The position numbers were made by a program, and so were the translations under genes. A DNA stretch of 41,848 nt. Source: JBGVMW01 sp045125095. Its GTDB lineage: Bacteria > Bacillota > Clostridia > Lachnospirales > Lachnospiraceae. The notes beneath the pieces were generated by a model. That model made no database searches and had not been told where the DNA came from. It worked only from the letters and a program-made list of their open reading frames with translations. The stretch's first letter is position 1; every line of letters begins with the position of its first letter. Below, piece by piece: positions 25,006 through 35,163 of this stretch. The DNA lies in the NCBI GenBank assembly GCA_045125095.1, contig JBGVMW010000151.1:1-41848 (forward strand), written 5' to 3'.

Positions 25006-25791
25006 ATGATAGATATTACATTTGCATTTGAAGATTTAGAGAAATTATTACTAGTATTTGCACGAATGTCTATGTTTATCGCAACCGCGCCGTTTTTTTC
25101 TATACAGAGTGTACCTGCAAGGTTTAAGGTTGGATTTTCTTTTTTATTATCGGTGCTGATGTTTCAGGTATTGCCGATACAGGCGGTTGTCTATGAAACC
25201 GTAATTGATTATGGAATTATTGTGTTGAAAGAAGCGGCTGTTGGCTTGATACTTGGTTTTTCAGCAGATATATGTAGTGCAATCGTAACATTTGCAGGCC
25301 AGGTAATTGATATGGAAATCGGACTTTCCATGGCAAATATGTTTGATCCGACAACAAATGATACTGTCAGTCTGACAGGTGGTATGTACAATTATTTTGT
25401 ATTATTGTTGCTTATGGTCACAGGAATGCATCATTATATTATTCGTGCAATAGCAGATTCCTACCAGTTGCTTCCTTTGAATGGAGCGGTATTTAATCTG
25501 GAATATCTGTATGAGGGTGCATTGCAGTTTTTAGGGGATTATTTAACAATAGGCTTTCGAATCTGTCTGCCTGTGTTTATGTGTTCCTTGTTGCTGAATA
25601 TTGTACTTGGTATTCTGGCAAAGACAGCACCACAGTTAAATATGTTTGCAGTTGGATTGCAGTTAAAGGTATTTCTAGGATTGGCAGTATTATTTATTAC
25701 AGCCAGTCTGTTACCGGATATTGCGAATTTTATATCAGTTGAAATTAAAAAAATGATAGTTATGGCATTAGAGGGGATGGGAAGTGTATAA
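25006..25791 (+). CDS. fliR: Flagellar export-gate protein FliR
   Basis: FliR is the single-copy subunit that closes the FliP5-FliQ4-FliR gate. The 261-residue protein has about six hydrophobic segments and the conserved KEAAVGLILGFSADICSAIVTFAGQVIDMEIGLSMA region and FDPTTNDTVSL loop. ATG 25006 has GACAGG about 7 bases upstream; a GTG at 25000 would add two residues. The stop overlaps flhB by eight bases. Confidence 0.94.
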   Translation: MIDITFAFEDLEKLLLVFARMSMFIATAPFFSIQSVPARFKVGFSFLLSVLMFQVLPIQAVVYETVIDYGIIVLKEAAVGLILGFSADICSAIVTFAGQVIDMEIGLSMANMFDPTTNDTVSLTGGMYNYFVLLLLMVTGMHHYIIRAIADSYQLLPLNGAVFNLEYLYEGALQFLGDYLTIGFRICLPVFMCSLLLNIVLGILAKTAPQLNMFAVGLQLKVFLGLAVLFITASLLPDIANFISVEIKKMIVMALEGMGSV

Positions 25792-26908
25792 GCAAATAGA
25801 ATTGCAGGAAGAATTCTTCCCATTAGATTTACAGTTTTTTGCAAAAGAAGGACCAAATGGGGAGAAAACAGAAGAACCGACCACCAAGAAGTTGCAGGAT
25901 GCACGTAAGGAAGGTCAGGTAGGTAAGAGCCGTGAAGTGGCTACCGCATTGGGGTTGCTGTCTGTGTTTGCTGCCTTAAAAGTATTGGGTGGAAATACCG
26001 GTACGTCACTGTTGGAGTGTTTTCCTTATTATTATGTGAGAATGGATACGTTACTGGATAGTGAGTTTACAACGAAAATAGCTATGATGCTGTTGAATTC
26101 AGGGATTTCTCGTATATTGATGATATTGGCTCCGTTTATGTTAATTGGTTTTCTGGTGGCATTTATATCAGATTTAATGCAGGTAAAATGGGAGTTTACT
26201 GCAAAGCCAATGAAACCAAAGTTTAGCAAGATGAATCCAATACAGGGATTTAAAAGAATTTTTTCTATGAATTCTCTGTTTGAATTGGTAAAATCAGTAT
26301 TTAAGGTAGTTTTCATCGTTGCAGTGGTATATAATATAATTACAGAAAAAATATCAATGCTACTGTTGCTGTATGAAGTTCATTTCTGGACCGCTGTTGG
26401 AGAAATTCTAAATCTGGCTATAGATTTAGGATTGCAGATTGCTATGTATTATTTAATTATTGCAATGGCGGATTTTGCTTACCAGAAATACAAATTCAAG
26501 CAGGAAATGAAAATGACAAAGCAGGAAGTGAAAGATGAATATAAGAATACAGAAGGTGATCCGCAGATTAAATCCAAACAGAAACAAAGGATGCGTGAGG
26601 CCAGTCAGAGAAGAATGATGGCGTCGGTACCAACTGCGGATGTGGTTATTACAAACCCGACACACTTTGCTGTAGCTTTAAAATATAATGCAGAAGATAA
26701 CCGTGCACCGGTTGTCGTAGCAAAAGGGGAAGATTTCCTGGCAAAACGAATCAAGGATTTAGCCAGAGAAAGTAATGTGGAAATTGTGGAAAACAAACCA
26801 CTTGCCAGAATGTTATATTATAACGTGGATGTAGATGCAGAGATTCCGCCGGAATTATATCAGGCAGTAGCGGAAGTCTTAGCTTACGTATATAGTTTGA
26901 AGAAATAG
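25784..26908 (+). CDS. flhB: Flagellar export specificity switch protein FlhB
   Basis: FlhB changes export from hook to filament substrates after self-cleavage. The 374-residue product has the conserved EKTEEPTTKKLQDARKEGQV start region, four membrane helices, a charged linker, and the autocleavage motif NPTH at residues 291-294 (VVITNPTHFAVAL). GTG 25784 has GAGGGG 7 bases upstream within fliR; start and fliR stop share GTGTATAA. The extra ~20 residues before the EKTEEPT box are usual in clostridial FlhB. Confidence 0.96.
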   Translation: MYKQIELQEEFFPLDLQFFAKEGPNGEKTEEPTTKKLQDARKEGQVGKSREVATALGLLSVFAALKVLGGNTGTSLLECFPYYYVRMDTLLDSEFTTKIAMMLLNSGISRILMILAPFMLIGFLVAFISDLMQVKWEFTAKPMKPKFSKMNPIQGFKRIFSMNSLFELVKSVFKVVFIVAVVYNIITEKISMLLLLYEVHFWTAVGEILNLAIDLGLQIAMYYLIIAMADFAYQKYKFKQEMKMTKQEVKDEYKNTEGDPQIKSKQKQRMREASQRRMMASVPTADVVITNPTHFAVALKYNAEDNRAPVVVAKGEDFLAKRIKDLARESNVEIVENKPLARMLYYNVDVDAEIPPELYQAVAEVLAYVYSLKK

Positions 26909-26921
26909 GAGGAGACGTAAG

Positions 26922-28964
26922 ATGAAATACAAGAAAGCAGACATAGGAGTAGCGCTTTATCTACTAAGTGCTTTTGTATTTTTTATTATCACTGTACCGT
27001 CCTCTTTATTGGATTTTTTACTATGCTTTAATATTGCACTTGCTTTGATTATATTGTTGCAGTGTCTTTTTGTAAAAGAAGTACTGGAAATGTCGTTTTT
27101 CCCGACATTATTACTCTTTACTACTATTTTTAGAATATCATTGAATGTATCTTCAACAAAGTTGATTTTGACAACCGGTGATCCAGGTAACGTCGTTGAA
27201 ACCTTCGGTAGCTACGTTGGTGGAAATAATTTGATTGTCGGACTTATTATCTTTGTTATTCTTATACTTGTGCAGTTTATGGTAATCAATAAAGGTTCGG
27301 AACGTGTTGCTGAAGTAACAGCACGATTCACACTGGATGCAATGCCGGGTAAACAGATGGCGATTGATGCAGACTTAAATACTGGTGCAATTACAGACGA
27401 AGAAGCAAAAAACAGACGTGAAAAGATACAGAGAGAATCCAGCTTCTTTGGTTCTATGGATGGTGCGGTAAAGTATGTAAAAGGTGATGCGATTGCAGGT
27501 CTTATTATCACAGTAGTTAATGCTGTAGGCGGTATTGTAATGGGTGTTATGCGTGGTATGGAAGTGGCTGATGCCATGCAGCAGTTTACTGTGCTGACAA
27601 TAGGTGATGGTTTATGTAGCCAGATTCCATCTCTTTTAATATCACTTGCAACTGGTTTGCTTGTAACAAAAGGTTCCGAAACAACAGATATTGGACCAAC
27701 TATCATCAAGCAGCTTTTTGGTAATTCAAAGGTTATGTATATTGCGGGTGCGGGATTAGCAGCACTTGGTATAATAACACCATTCAATACGATTGTTTTT
27801 GTAGGTGTAGGTGGTGTATTGATTCTTTGTGGTGTTGTGTACTCAAACAAGCTTGCTGTTGCTAATATTGAGGAAGAGGTAGAAGAAGATACTCTGGCTG
27901 AGGATACAGAAGAAATTCGTCGTCCGGAAAATGTAGTAGGACTTTTACAGGTTGATCCGATTGAATTGGAATTTGGTTATGGTATTATTCCTCTGGCAGA
28001 TATGAATCAAGGTGGAGATTTGCTTGACCGTGTAGTTATGATTCGTAGACAGGTTGCTTTGGAATTGGGTACGGTAGTGCCGATTATCCGTTTGCGAGAT
28101 AATATCCAGTTAAACCCAAATCAATATATTATCAAAATTAAGGGGATTCAAGTCAGCGAGGGTGAAATTTTATTCGACCATTATATGGCAATGAATCCGG
28201 GATATGTTGAAGAAGAAATAACAGGTATTCCGACGTTTGAGCCGTCATTCCATTTACCGGCAATCTGGATTACAGAAGCACAGAGAGAACGTGCAGAAAG
28301 TCTCGGTTATACAGTAGTAGATCCACCATCAATTATTGCTACACACTTGACAGAGGTAATTAGAAAGAATATTGCAGAACTGTTGACAAGACAGGATGTT
28401 CAGAATTTGATGAACAATTTAAAAGAGAACAATCCTTCTCTTGTGGAAGAGCTTATGCCGAAGTTGTTGGGATTAGGCGAAATCCAGAAAGTATTACAAA
28501 ATCTTTTGCGGGAAGGTATATCAATACGAGACTTGCTTACAATCTGTGAGACTCTTGCGGATCATGCAGGTACTACAAGAGACACAGATGTGCTTACTGA
28601 GTATGCAAGACAAAGTTTGAAACGTGCAATTTCAGCGAAGTATTTTCCGGCTCATGAGACCACAAGTGTGGTTACATTAGATCCAAAGATTGAGCAGGAG
28701 ATTATGAGTTCTGTGAAGCAGACAGAGCAGGGGGCATTTATCAACATGGATCCGGAATCAACAAAAGCAATTGTGGATTCCGTACAGGAGGAAGTTACAA
28801 AGTTAGAAAATCTGGGCAAGAATCCGATTGTAATTACTTCTCCAATTGTGAGAATGTACTTCAAAAAATTAACGGAGGACTATTTCGAGGATTTAATTGT
28901 AATCTCATATAATGAAATAGATTCCAACGTGGAATTACAGTCAGTAGGGATGGTGACAGCATAA
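26922..28964 (+). CDS. flhA: Flagellar export-gate protein FlhA
   Basis: FlhA forms the nonameric export ring and docks chaperone-substrate complexes. The 680-residue protein has eight membrane helices in its first half, including the FHIPEP-family loop (ERVAEVTARFTLDAMPGKQMAIDADLNTGAI) and AGLIITVVNAVGGIVMGV, then a large cytoplasmic domain with PPSIIATHLTEVIRKN and SLVEELMPKLLGLGEIQKVLQ. AGGAGGAGACGTAAG precedes ATG 26922. The end lies one base before flhF. Confidence 0.97.
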   Translation: MKYKKADIGVALYLLSAFVFFIITVPSSLLDFLLCFNIALALIILLQCLFVKEVLEMSFFPTLLLFTTIFRISLNVSSTKLILTTGDPGNVVETFGSYVGGNNLIVGLIIFVILILVQFMVINKGSERVAEVTARFTLDAMPGKQMAIDADLNTGAITDEEAKNRREKIQRESSFFGSMDGAVKYVKGDAIAGLIITVVNAVGGIVMGVMRGMEVADAMQQFTVLTIGDGLCSQIPSLLISLATGLLVTKGSETTDIGPTIIKQLFGNSKVMYIAGAGLAALGIITPFNTIVFVGVGGVLILCGVVYSNKLAVANIEEEVEEDTLAEDTEEIRRPENVVGLLQVDPIELEFGYGIIPLADMNQGGDLLDRVVMIRRQVALELGTVVPIIRLRDNIQLNPNQYIIKIKGIQVSEGEILFDHYMAMNPGYVEEEITGIPTFEPSFHLPAIWITEAQRERAESLGYTVVDPPSIIATHLTEVIRKNIAELLTRQDVQNLMNNLKENNPSLVEELMPKLLGLGEIQKVLQNLLREGISIRDLLTICETLADHAGTTRDTDVLTEYARQSLKRAISAKYFPAHETTSVVTLDPKIEQEIMSSVKQTEQGAFINMDPESTKAIVDSVQEEVTKLENLGKNPIVITSPIVRMYFKKLTEDYFEDLIVISYNEIDSNVELQSVGMVTA

Positions 28965-28965
28965 A

Positions 28966-30222
28966 ATGTTAGTGAAAAAATTTCAGGGAGCGACAGAGAG
29001 TGAAGCAATGCTTCAGGTAAAGGAAGAAATGGGGAGCCAGGCTGTTGTTCTCAATGTTAAGACGATTAAACATAGAGGATTAATGCGACTGTTTAAGGGG
29101 AATATTGTGGAAGTAACAGCTGCATTAGGTGAAAATGAAGACGAGCAGATTCCGGTAAGCCAGGCAGAGTCGCAGTTTGAAGTAAGGGTAGACAATGATT
29201 TCTCAAAAGATTTGTCTGCGGTTGCTGCGAAAGTGGAACAATCTATTAGGGAATCTGAAAATGATAAAACATACGCAAGAAGCCTTAACAGAGAGCCTGA
29301 AAGGAATTCTTATGATTCAGCAATTGAAGAAAAATTAAACAGTCTTCAGATGCTGTTAGAGCAACAGCTGAATAAAGAAGAGAAAGAAAACGACGCAGAA
29401 GCAGTCGAAGAAGAAAAGAATGAGTTTCTAAAGTTTGAACAGTTGGTTTATAATACAATGTTAGATAATGAGGTGAAGGAGCAATATATTAACCAGATTA
29501 TTGATGAAATTAATCATTCTAATTTAAGTACAGATACAGCAAATGTCGACCTTATGTTGGCGAATATTTACCAGAAAATGATACTTAAATTTGGTTCGGG
29601 AAGTACAATAGAACCAGCAGAAAATGGAACGAAGCTTCTTTTCTTCGTTGGACCTACAGGTGTAGGAAAGACAACTACCATTGCAAAGGTAGCCTCCAAG
29701 CTTAAATTAGAAGATAAAAGAAAAATTGCAATGCTCACAACGGATACTTACCGTATAGCAGCAGCAGAGCAGTTGCGCACATATTCAGACATTCTGGATA
29801 CACCATTTCAAGTAATCTATACACCTGAGGAATTGATAGATGCAGCGAATGAATGGTCTGAATATGATTATATTCTTGTGGATACAGCAGGTCATTCGCC
29901 AAATAACTCCAAGCAGCAGGAGGATTTACTCCAGTTTGTAAAGGCTGTGCCGGAAGAACAAGAAAAAGATATTTATCTGGTTGTCAGTGCAACTACCAAG
30001 TATGCTGACTTAATTAATATTGTTAATCAGTATGGTGATGTTGGAAAATATAAGTTAATTTTTACCAAGCTTGATGAGACTACGGCATGGGGAAATATAC
30101 TAAATCTTCGTATGTATACAAATGCTGAGATTGCATTTATGACAAATGGACAGAATGTGCCAGATGATATAGGGGAATTAGATGCACAGGCAATTGTAAG
30201 GAAACTGTTAGGAGGAAAGTAA
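28966..30222 (+). CDS. flhF: Flagellar placement GTPase FlhF (SRP type)
   Basis: FlhF sets where and how many flagella are built. The 418-residue protein has an N-terminal B domain (FQGATESEAMLQVKEEMG), a charged N domain, and a C-terminal SRP-type GTPase domain with G1 GPTGVGKTT (229-237), the TTDTYRIAAAEQL segment, G3 DTAGHSPNN and G4 TKLDET. ATG 28966 follows the flhA stop by one base and has only a poor ribosome-binding site, so coupling is likely. Confidence 0.95.
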   Translation: MLVKKFQGATESEAMLQVKEEMGSQAVVLNVKTIKHRGLMRLFKGNIVEVTAALGENEDEQIPVSQAESQFEVRVDNDFSKDLSAVAAKVEQSIRESENDKTYARSLNREPERNSYDSAIEEKLNSLQMLLEQQLNKEEKENDAEAVEEEKNEFLKFEQLVYNTMLDNEVKEQYINQIIDEINHSNLSTDTANVDLMLANIYQKMILKFGSGSTIEPAENGTKLLFFVGPTGVGKTTTIAKVASKLKLEDKRKIAMLTTDTYRIAAAEQLRTYSDILDTPFQVIYTPEELIDAANEWSEYDYILVDTAGHSPNNSKQQEDLLQFVKAVPEEQEKDIYLVVSATTKYADLINIVNQYGDVGKYKLIFTKLDETTAWGNILNLRMYTNAEIAFMTNGQNVPDDIGELDAQAIVRKLLGGK

Positions 30223-31107
30223 ATGGACCAGGCGCAGCAACTTAGAAATTTAATCAAGCAGCAGCAACTGAAAGAACGGTCAGAAAATGTGGCAAGGGTC
30301 ATTACTGTAACCAGTGGTAAGGGTGGCGTTGGAAAATCAAATGTTTCCGTTAATCTTGCTATACAGTTTCGGAAATTAGGAAAAAAAGTTGTTATATTAG
30401 ATGCTGATTTTGGGCTGGCTAACGTTGAGGTTATGTTTGGAATGATTCCTAAGTATACATTGAAGGATGTATTTGAGGGCGGTAAAAGCATAAAAGAAGT
30501 GCTGACAGAAGGTCCGATGGGTGTTCTGTTTGTATCTGGAGGCTCTGGTATTGCTGGTTTGTCTGATTTAAGTAAAACACAATTGAGTCATCTTGCCAGA
30601 AATTTAGCTGAGTTAGATGAAATGGCAGATGTGATTATTGTAGATACCGGTGCAGGAATAAGTGATAGTGTATTGGAATTTGTTGCAGCTGGTTCGGAGG
30701 TGTTGCTTGTGGCAACAGCAGAGCCGACTTCGTTGACAGATTCGTATTCATTATTAAAAGCACTGCACAGCTATGAAAAATTTAGCACTGACCACACAAC
30801 AATAAAAGTAGTGGCAAATAAAGTATTCACGGCAGCAGAAGGTAGAAGTGTCTATAATAAACTAAATGTAGTGTGTGACAAGTTTCTTCAGATGCCGATC
30901 TCATTTTTAGGTGTAGTACCACAGGATGAGAACGTATTAAAATCAGTGATAAAGCAGATTCCTGTATCGCTGAATGTTCCAAATGCAAAATCATCAAGAG
31001 CATATGAAAAGCTGGCAAGAAATTTAATGAATGAAGAAGAAAAGATGGATAATAATGCAACGGGATTGCGCGGATTGTTTGCGAATTACCTACGGAAATC
31101 TTTTTAG
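30223..31107 (+). CDS. flhG: Flagellar number regulator FlhG (MinD-like ATPase)
   Basis: FlhG (YlxH) activates the FlhF GTPase and limits flagellar number. The 294-residue product has the N-terminal activator helix DQAQQLRNL (residues 2-10), the deviant Walker A GKGGVGKSN with K33 and K38, VVILDADFGLANVEVMFG, and a C-terminal membrane-targeting region. The ATG directly abuts the flhF stop; GGAGG lies 6 bases upstream inside flhF. It is distinguished from MinD by the activator helix and context. Confidence 0.95.
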   Translation: MDQAQQLRNLIKQQQLKERSENVARVITVTSGKGGVGKSNVSVNLAIQFRKLGKKVVILDADFGLANVEVMFGMIPKYTLKDVFEGGKSIKEVLTEGPMGVLFVSGGSGIAGLSDLSKTQLSHLARNLAELDEMADVIIVDTGAGISDSVLEFVAAGSEVLLVATAEPTSLTDSYSLLKALHSYEKFSTDHTTIKVVANKVFTAAEGRSVYNKLNVVCDKFLQMPISFLGVVPQDENVLKSVIKQIPVSLNVPNAKSSRAYEKLARNLMNEEEKMDNNATGLRGLFANYLRKSF

Positions 31108-31137
31108 TATATGCAATACATGCAAAAGAGGTGAGAT

Positions 31138-31866
31138 ATGAGTATGGATTTAGCTATTTTTGAAGCGGGTGTAAAGTTAGATATCAGAAAAATAGACTAC
31201 AACGAGAACGAGGCACCACAGCCTGCGTATCGAAGTCAGGTTTATGATACAATTTCGAATGGTACAATAAAAATTGAAATGCCAACGATGCAGGGAAAAT
31301 TAGTTCTTTTGCAGTTAGAAAGTGTATATTCACTAGTATTTTTTGGTGAAAAAGCGATGTATGAATGTCATGGAAAAGTAATCAACCGTTACAAGACAAA
31401 TAATATGTTTATTGCTGAAGTGGAAATTGTCAGTCAACCTAAGAAAATACAACGTAGGGAATATTACCGTATGGAATGTATGATTGACGCTAAGCTAAGC
31501 AGAATTACCCAGGAGGAACAAAATCTGAGCGATTTAGATGAAATTATTCAGTTTCGCAAACTAAAACCACAGCAGGAGTTTGGTTGTACTATTGTGGATA
31601 TTAGTGGTGGCGGTGTCCGTCTGGTATGTGATGAGACAATGGAGTTAGATGCAGAAGTTCTGCTTGAGTTTAATACAATTGCAGATGGCTTAGTTCAGGT
31701 TTACCAATTACGTGGGCGACTCCTGAAAGTATCTCCTTCACAGAATAATGGGGAAAAGTACGAGTTACGCGTAGAGTTTACCGACATACAGCCGAAAATC
31801 AGAGAACGTTTGATACGCTTTATATTTGAGACAGAAAGAAGGAAAATTAGAAACGAGAAGGGGTGA
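31138..31866 (+). CDS. PilZ-domain c-di-GMP-binding flagellar brake (YcgR-like)
   Basis: The 242-residue protein has an N-terminal YcgR-like beta domain (about 20-105) and a C-terminal PilZ domain with both c-di-GMP-binding signatures: R-x3-R in QRREYYRMEC and D-x-S-x2-G in VDISGGGVRL. YcgR-type proteins slow the motor at high c-di-GMP by binding stator or switch. Its place within the flagellar operon between flhG and cheB supports a motility role; the exact partner is unknown. AGAGGTGAG precedes ATG 31138. Confidence 0.9.
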   Translation: MSMDLAIFEAGVKLDIRKIDYNENEAPQPAYRSQVYDTISNGTIKIEMPTMQGKLVLLQLESVYSLVFFGEKAMYECHGKVINRYKTNNMFIAEVEIVSQPKKIQRREYYRMECMIDAKLSRITQEEQNLSDLDEIIQFRKLKPQQEFGCTIVDISGGGVRLVCDETMELDAEVLLEFNTIADGLVQVYQLRGRLLKVSPSQNNGEKYELRVEFTDIQPKIRERLIRFIFETERRKIRNEKG

Positions 31867-31872
31867 TAGCGT

Positions 31873-32982
31873 ATGAAAAAGAAAAATATTCTCGTAGTTG
31901 ATGATTCTGCACTTATGAGAAGGGTAATGTGTGATATAATTAATTCTGATGAAAGGTTTGAAGCAGTTGATGTAGCAAAAGATGGTGTCGAAGCTCTGAG
32001 TTTACTGACAGATAAGAATTATGATGCGGTATTGCTTGACATCAATATGCCTAAATTAACAGGTATTGAACTGTTGGAAAAGTTACAAAAACTACGAATT
32101 CGTGCCAATATCATCATGAACAGTACTCTTACAACAGACGGTGCAGAAGAAACTATCCGTGCCTTAGAGCTGGGGGCGATTGATTTTATCACAAAACCGG
32201 GTAATTATATTGCAGTGAAGGGAAGCGATTTTCGTAAGACCCTGTTAGAAACAGTAGCAGTGGTAACAAAAACAGGAATTGTTGGAAAAAGTACATCTGT
32301 GGGTGGTGCCGTAAGTACTAGAAAGATTACATTTCCTGAAAAACGTACCTCGAATACTGTTACATCTGTGAATAAGAGAACTCAAAATTGTCCGACATCA
32401 GGACAGAGTAAGCGTATTATTGCACTTGCATGTTCTACAGGAGGACCAAAATCCTTGCAGAGTGTGATTCCTAAGATCCCTGCAGGGTTGAATGTACCGA
32501 TGCTGGTGGTGCAACATATGCCGGTAGGATTTACAAAGTCTTTAGCAGACCGATTGAATGAAATCAGTCAGGTAGAAGTAAAAGAAGCAGAAGACGGCGA
32601 AGTGATAAGACCGGGATGTGTATACATAGCAAAGGGTGGCAGTCATATGAAGGTGGTGAAGGTGGCTGGCACACATAAAATTGCTTTAACAGATGAACCG
32701 CCGCGCGAAGGTGTAAAACCATGTGCAAATTATATGTATGAATCATTAGCAGATTCTGGTTATGACAACATCATATGTGTAGTATTAACCGGTATGGGTG
32801 CAGATGGTACAAAGGGGATTGCATATCTCGATGAGCGCAAGAAAACATTTATTATTGCGCAAGATGAGGCATCGAGCGTAGTATACGGTATGCCAAAATC
32901 GATTGCAGAAACTGGACTGGTGGACGAAATTGTGCCACTGGATAAAATAACAGAAACATTTATGAAGAATATGGGAGTATAA
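31873..32982 (+). CDS. cheB: Chemotaxis protein-glutamate methylesterase CheB
   Basis: CheB demethylates and deamidates chemoreceptors. The 369-residue protein has an N-terminal receiver domain (D10-D11, phosphoacceptor D56 in LLDINMPKLTG), a linker, and a C-terminal esterase domain with catalytic Ser in ALACSTGGP, His in VVQHMPVGFTKSLADRLN and Asp in LTGMGADGTKG. It starts six bases after the PilZ gene with GAAGGGG upstream. No CheR methyltransferase gene is present in the window; it is presumably elsewhere. Confidence 0.96.
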   Translation: MKKKNILVVDDSALMRRVMCDIINSDERFEAVDVAKDGVEALSLLTDKNYDAVLLDINMPKLTGIELLEKLQKLRIRANIIMNSTLTTDGAEETIRALELGAIDFITKPGNYIAVKGSDFRKTLLETVAVVTKTGIVGKSTSVGGAVSTRKITFPEKRTSNTVTSVNKRTQNCPTSGQSKRIIALACSTGGPKSLQSVIPKIPAGLNVPMLVVQHMPVGFTKSLADRLNEISQVEVKEAEDGEVIRPGCVYIAKGGSHMKVVKVAGTHKIALTDEPPREGVKPCANYMYESLADSGYDNIICVVLTGMGADGTKGIAYLDERKKTFIIAQDEASSVVYGMPKSIAETGLVDEIVPLDKITETFMKNMGV

Positions 32983-33066
32983 GTGTGAGCAAAAACGTTC
33001 GCACTCCATTAGTGCAGAGTGTAGGGCACTCTGTAGCAATGTTGCAGACAGAATGGAGGAAATGTT

Positions 33067-35148
33067 ATGGATACAAGCCAATATCTTGAAATTTTTATTG
33101 ATGAAACAAAGGAACATCTGCAAAACTTGAATGAACAGCTTCTCATTATTGAGAAGGATCCTGAAAATGCAGATACTATTAATGAGATATTCCGTGCGGC
33201 TCATTCATTAAAAGGTATGGCAGGTACAATGGGATACAAGAGAATGCAGCGTCTAACACATGATATGGAAAATGTATTTTCCGAGATCCGTAATGGAAAA
33301 ATGAAAGTATCCGCTGATTTGATTGATGTAGTATTTCAGTGTTTAGATGCGTTGGAGGGATATTTAGACAATATTTTACAGACATCTGATGAAGGAACAG
33401 ATGACAATGAACCGATTATTAGTAGAATTAATGTGATTTTGAAAAATGGAACTGGTGAATCAGCAGGCACTGCTGCTACGAATGCACAGGAATCTGCACC
33501 AAAGGCAGAAACACCTGCAACCAGCAGCAAAATGATTCCTAAGTTTAAAGATATTAAGTTAGAAGAACAGGAAGTAAAAGCTTGTTCAGAAGCAAAGGCA
33601 AAAGACCTGAACATCTATGGAATGACAGTATATGTACAGGAAAGTTGTGTGCTTAAGGCAGCAAGAGCTTTCCTTGTCTTCAAAGCATTAGAAGAGATTG
33701 GTGAGGTAATACACTCACAGCCTTCTGTACAGGATATTGAAGATGAAAAATTTGATTTTGATTTTAGTATTTTTCTTATAACAAAGGCAAGCTTGGAAGA
33801 TACAGTCAAGGCAGTAAAGAGTGTATCTGAAATTGAAGAAGTAGTTGCAGAAGTAATTACTCTGGAAGAAGTAAAGGACATCAAAACGGAAGTAGTTACA
33901 GAAAAAGAAGCGGAAGAGTCTAAGCCTGCCGCTGCAGCAGCAGTACAACCACAGGCGAAGCAGGCGCAGACAAAGCAGGCAGCAAAACCGGTAGTCAACA
34001 GAACAGTCAGAGTGGATATTGAGAAATTAGATGGTTTAATGAATCAGGTCAGCGAGCTGATTATTGCGAAGAACAGCCTTGTTTCTCTGAATTCACAGGA
34101 TAGTACACAAAATTCACAGACATTCCATGAACAGATTGAGTATCTGGAAAGAATTACAACAAATCTGCATGAGTCTGTTATGAAGGTACGAATGGTACCA
34201 ATTGAAAGTGTTGTAAGCCGCTTCCCGCGTATGATTCGTGATATATCCAAGAAACTGGATAAGAAGATGGAATTGTACATGAGTGGTGAAGATACAGAAT
34301 TAGATAGAACTGTAATTGATGAAATTGGTGATCCGTTGATGCATTTGCTTCGTAATTCTGCAGACCATGGTCTGGAAGATGCAGAAGTACGTGCAGAGAG
34401 AGGTAAACCACCGGTTGGTTCTATTTTCTTGAATGCATATCAGGAAGGTAATAACGTTATCATTGAAGTTGGTGATGATGGTAATGGTATTAATGTAGAG
34501 AATGTTAAGAATAAAGGTATTGAACGTGGCATTATCACAGCAGAACAGGCTGAGAATATGTCGGATAAGGAAATTATTAATCTTCTGTTCATGCCAAGTT
34601 TCTCAATGGCAAAAAAAGTATCAGATTTATCTGGTCGTGGTGTTGGACTTGATGTTGTTAAGTCAAAGATCGAGGCATTGGGTGGTGATGTAGAGGTTAA
34701 GACAAAGTTAGGGGAAGGAACTACATTTATCATTCGATTACCTCTTACACTTGCAATTATTCAGGCACTTTTAGTAGAAGTTGGCGATGAAAAATATGCA
34801 ATTTCATTAGGTAGCATCCAGACCATTGAAGATATTGCACCAAGTGATATTAAGTATGTTCAGGCAAAAGAAGTAATTCACATTCGTGGTTCTGTTATAC
34901 CGATTATTCGTTTGGAGCAGGTGCTTGATATTCCACCGCGTGAGGAAGAACCGGAAAGCCTTACAGTTGTTATTGTAAAGAAGGGTGACAAGCTGGCAGG
35001 ATTAGTGGTAGATAGTCTGAATGGACAGGCTGAAATCGTTATCAAATCGCTTGGCAAATATATTGAAAACAACAAGATTATTAGCGGTGCTACCATCTTA
35101 GGTGATGGTGAAGTTGCATTGATTCTGGATGCAAACGTACTTATTTAA
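33067..35148 (+). CDS. cheA: Chemotaxis histidine kinase CheA
   Basis: CheA reads receptor state and phosphorylates CheY and CheB. The 693-residue protein shows P1/HPt with His46 in RAAHSLKGMAG, a P2 docking domain (about 185-260), an Ala/Gln/Lys linker, the P3 dimerisation helix (VDIEKLDGLMNQVSELIIAKN), the P4 ATPase with N box HLLRNSADHGLE, G1 VGDDGNGI and G2 GRGVGLDVV, and a C-terminal P5 CheW-like domain. GGAGG precedes ATG 33067. The 84-base gap after cheB contains two small hairpins. Confidence 0.97.
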   Translation: MDTSQYLEIFIDETKEHLQNLNEQLLIIEKDPENADTINEIFRAAHSLKGMAGTMGYKRMQRLTHDMENVFSEIRNGKMKVSADLIDVVFQCLDALEGYLDNILQTSDEGTDDNEPIISRINVILKNGTGESAGTAATNAQESAPKAETPATSSKMIPKFKDIKLEEQEVKACSEAKAKDLNIYGMTVYVQESCVLKAARAFLVFKALEEIGEVIHSQPSVQDIEDEKFDFDFSIFLITKASLEDTVKAVKSVSEIEEVVAEVITLEEVKDIKTEVVTEKEAEESKPAAAAAVQPQAKQAQTKQAAKPVVNRTVRVDIEKLDGLMNQVSELIIAKNSLVSLNSQDSTQNSQTFHEQIEYLERITTNLHESVMKVRMVPIESVVSRFPRMIRDISKKLDKKMELYMSGEDTELDRTVIDEIGDPLMHLLRNSADHGLEDAEVRAERGKPPVGSIFLNAYQEGNNVIIEVGDDGNGINVENVKNKGIERGIITAEQAENMSDKEIINLLFMPSFSMAKKVSDLSGRGVGLDVVKSKIEALGGDVEVKTKLGEGTTFIIRLPLTLAIIQALLVEVGDEKYAISLGSIQTIEDIAPSDIKYVQAKEVIHIRGSVIPIIRLEQVLDIPPREEEPESLTVVIVKKGDKLAGLVVDSLNGQAEIVIKSLGKYIENNKIISGATILGDGEVALILDANVLI

Positions 35149-35163
35149 TAGGGGGTGTCTGGC

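Noticed and set aside
27212..27850. 212-codon minus-strand frame inside flhA
   Set aside because: Shadow of the flhA coding sequence; residue content is typical of an antisense frame and no start site is seen. The same holds for long minus frames at 11695-12300 and 38621-39274.
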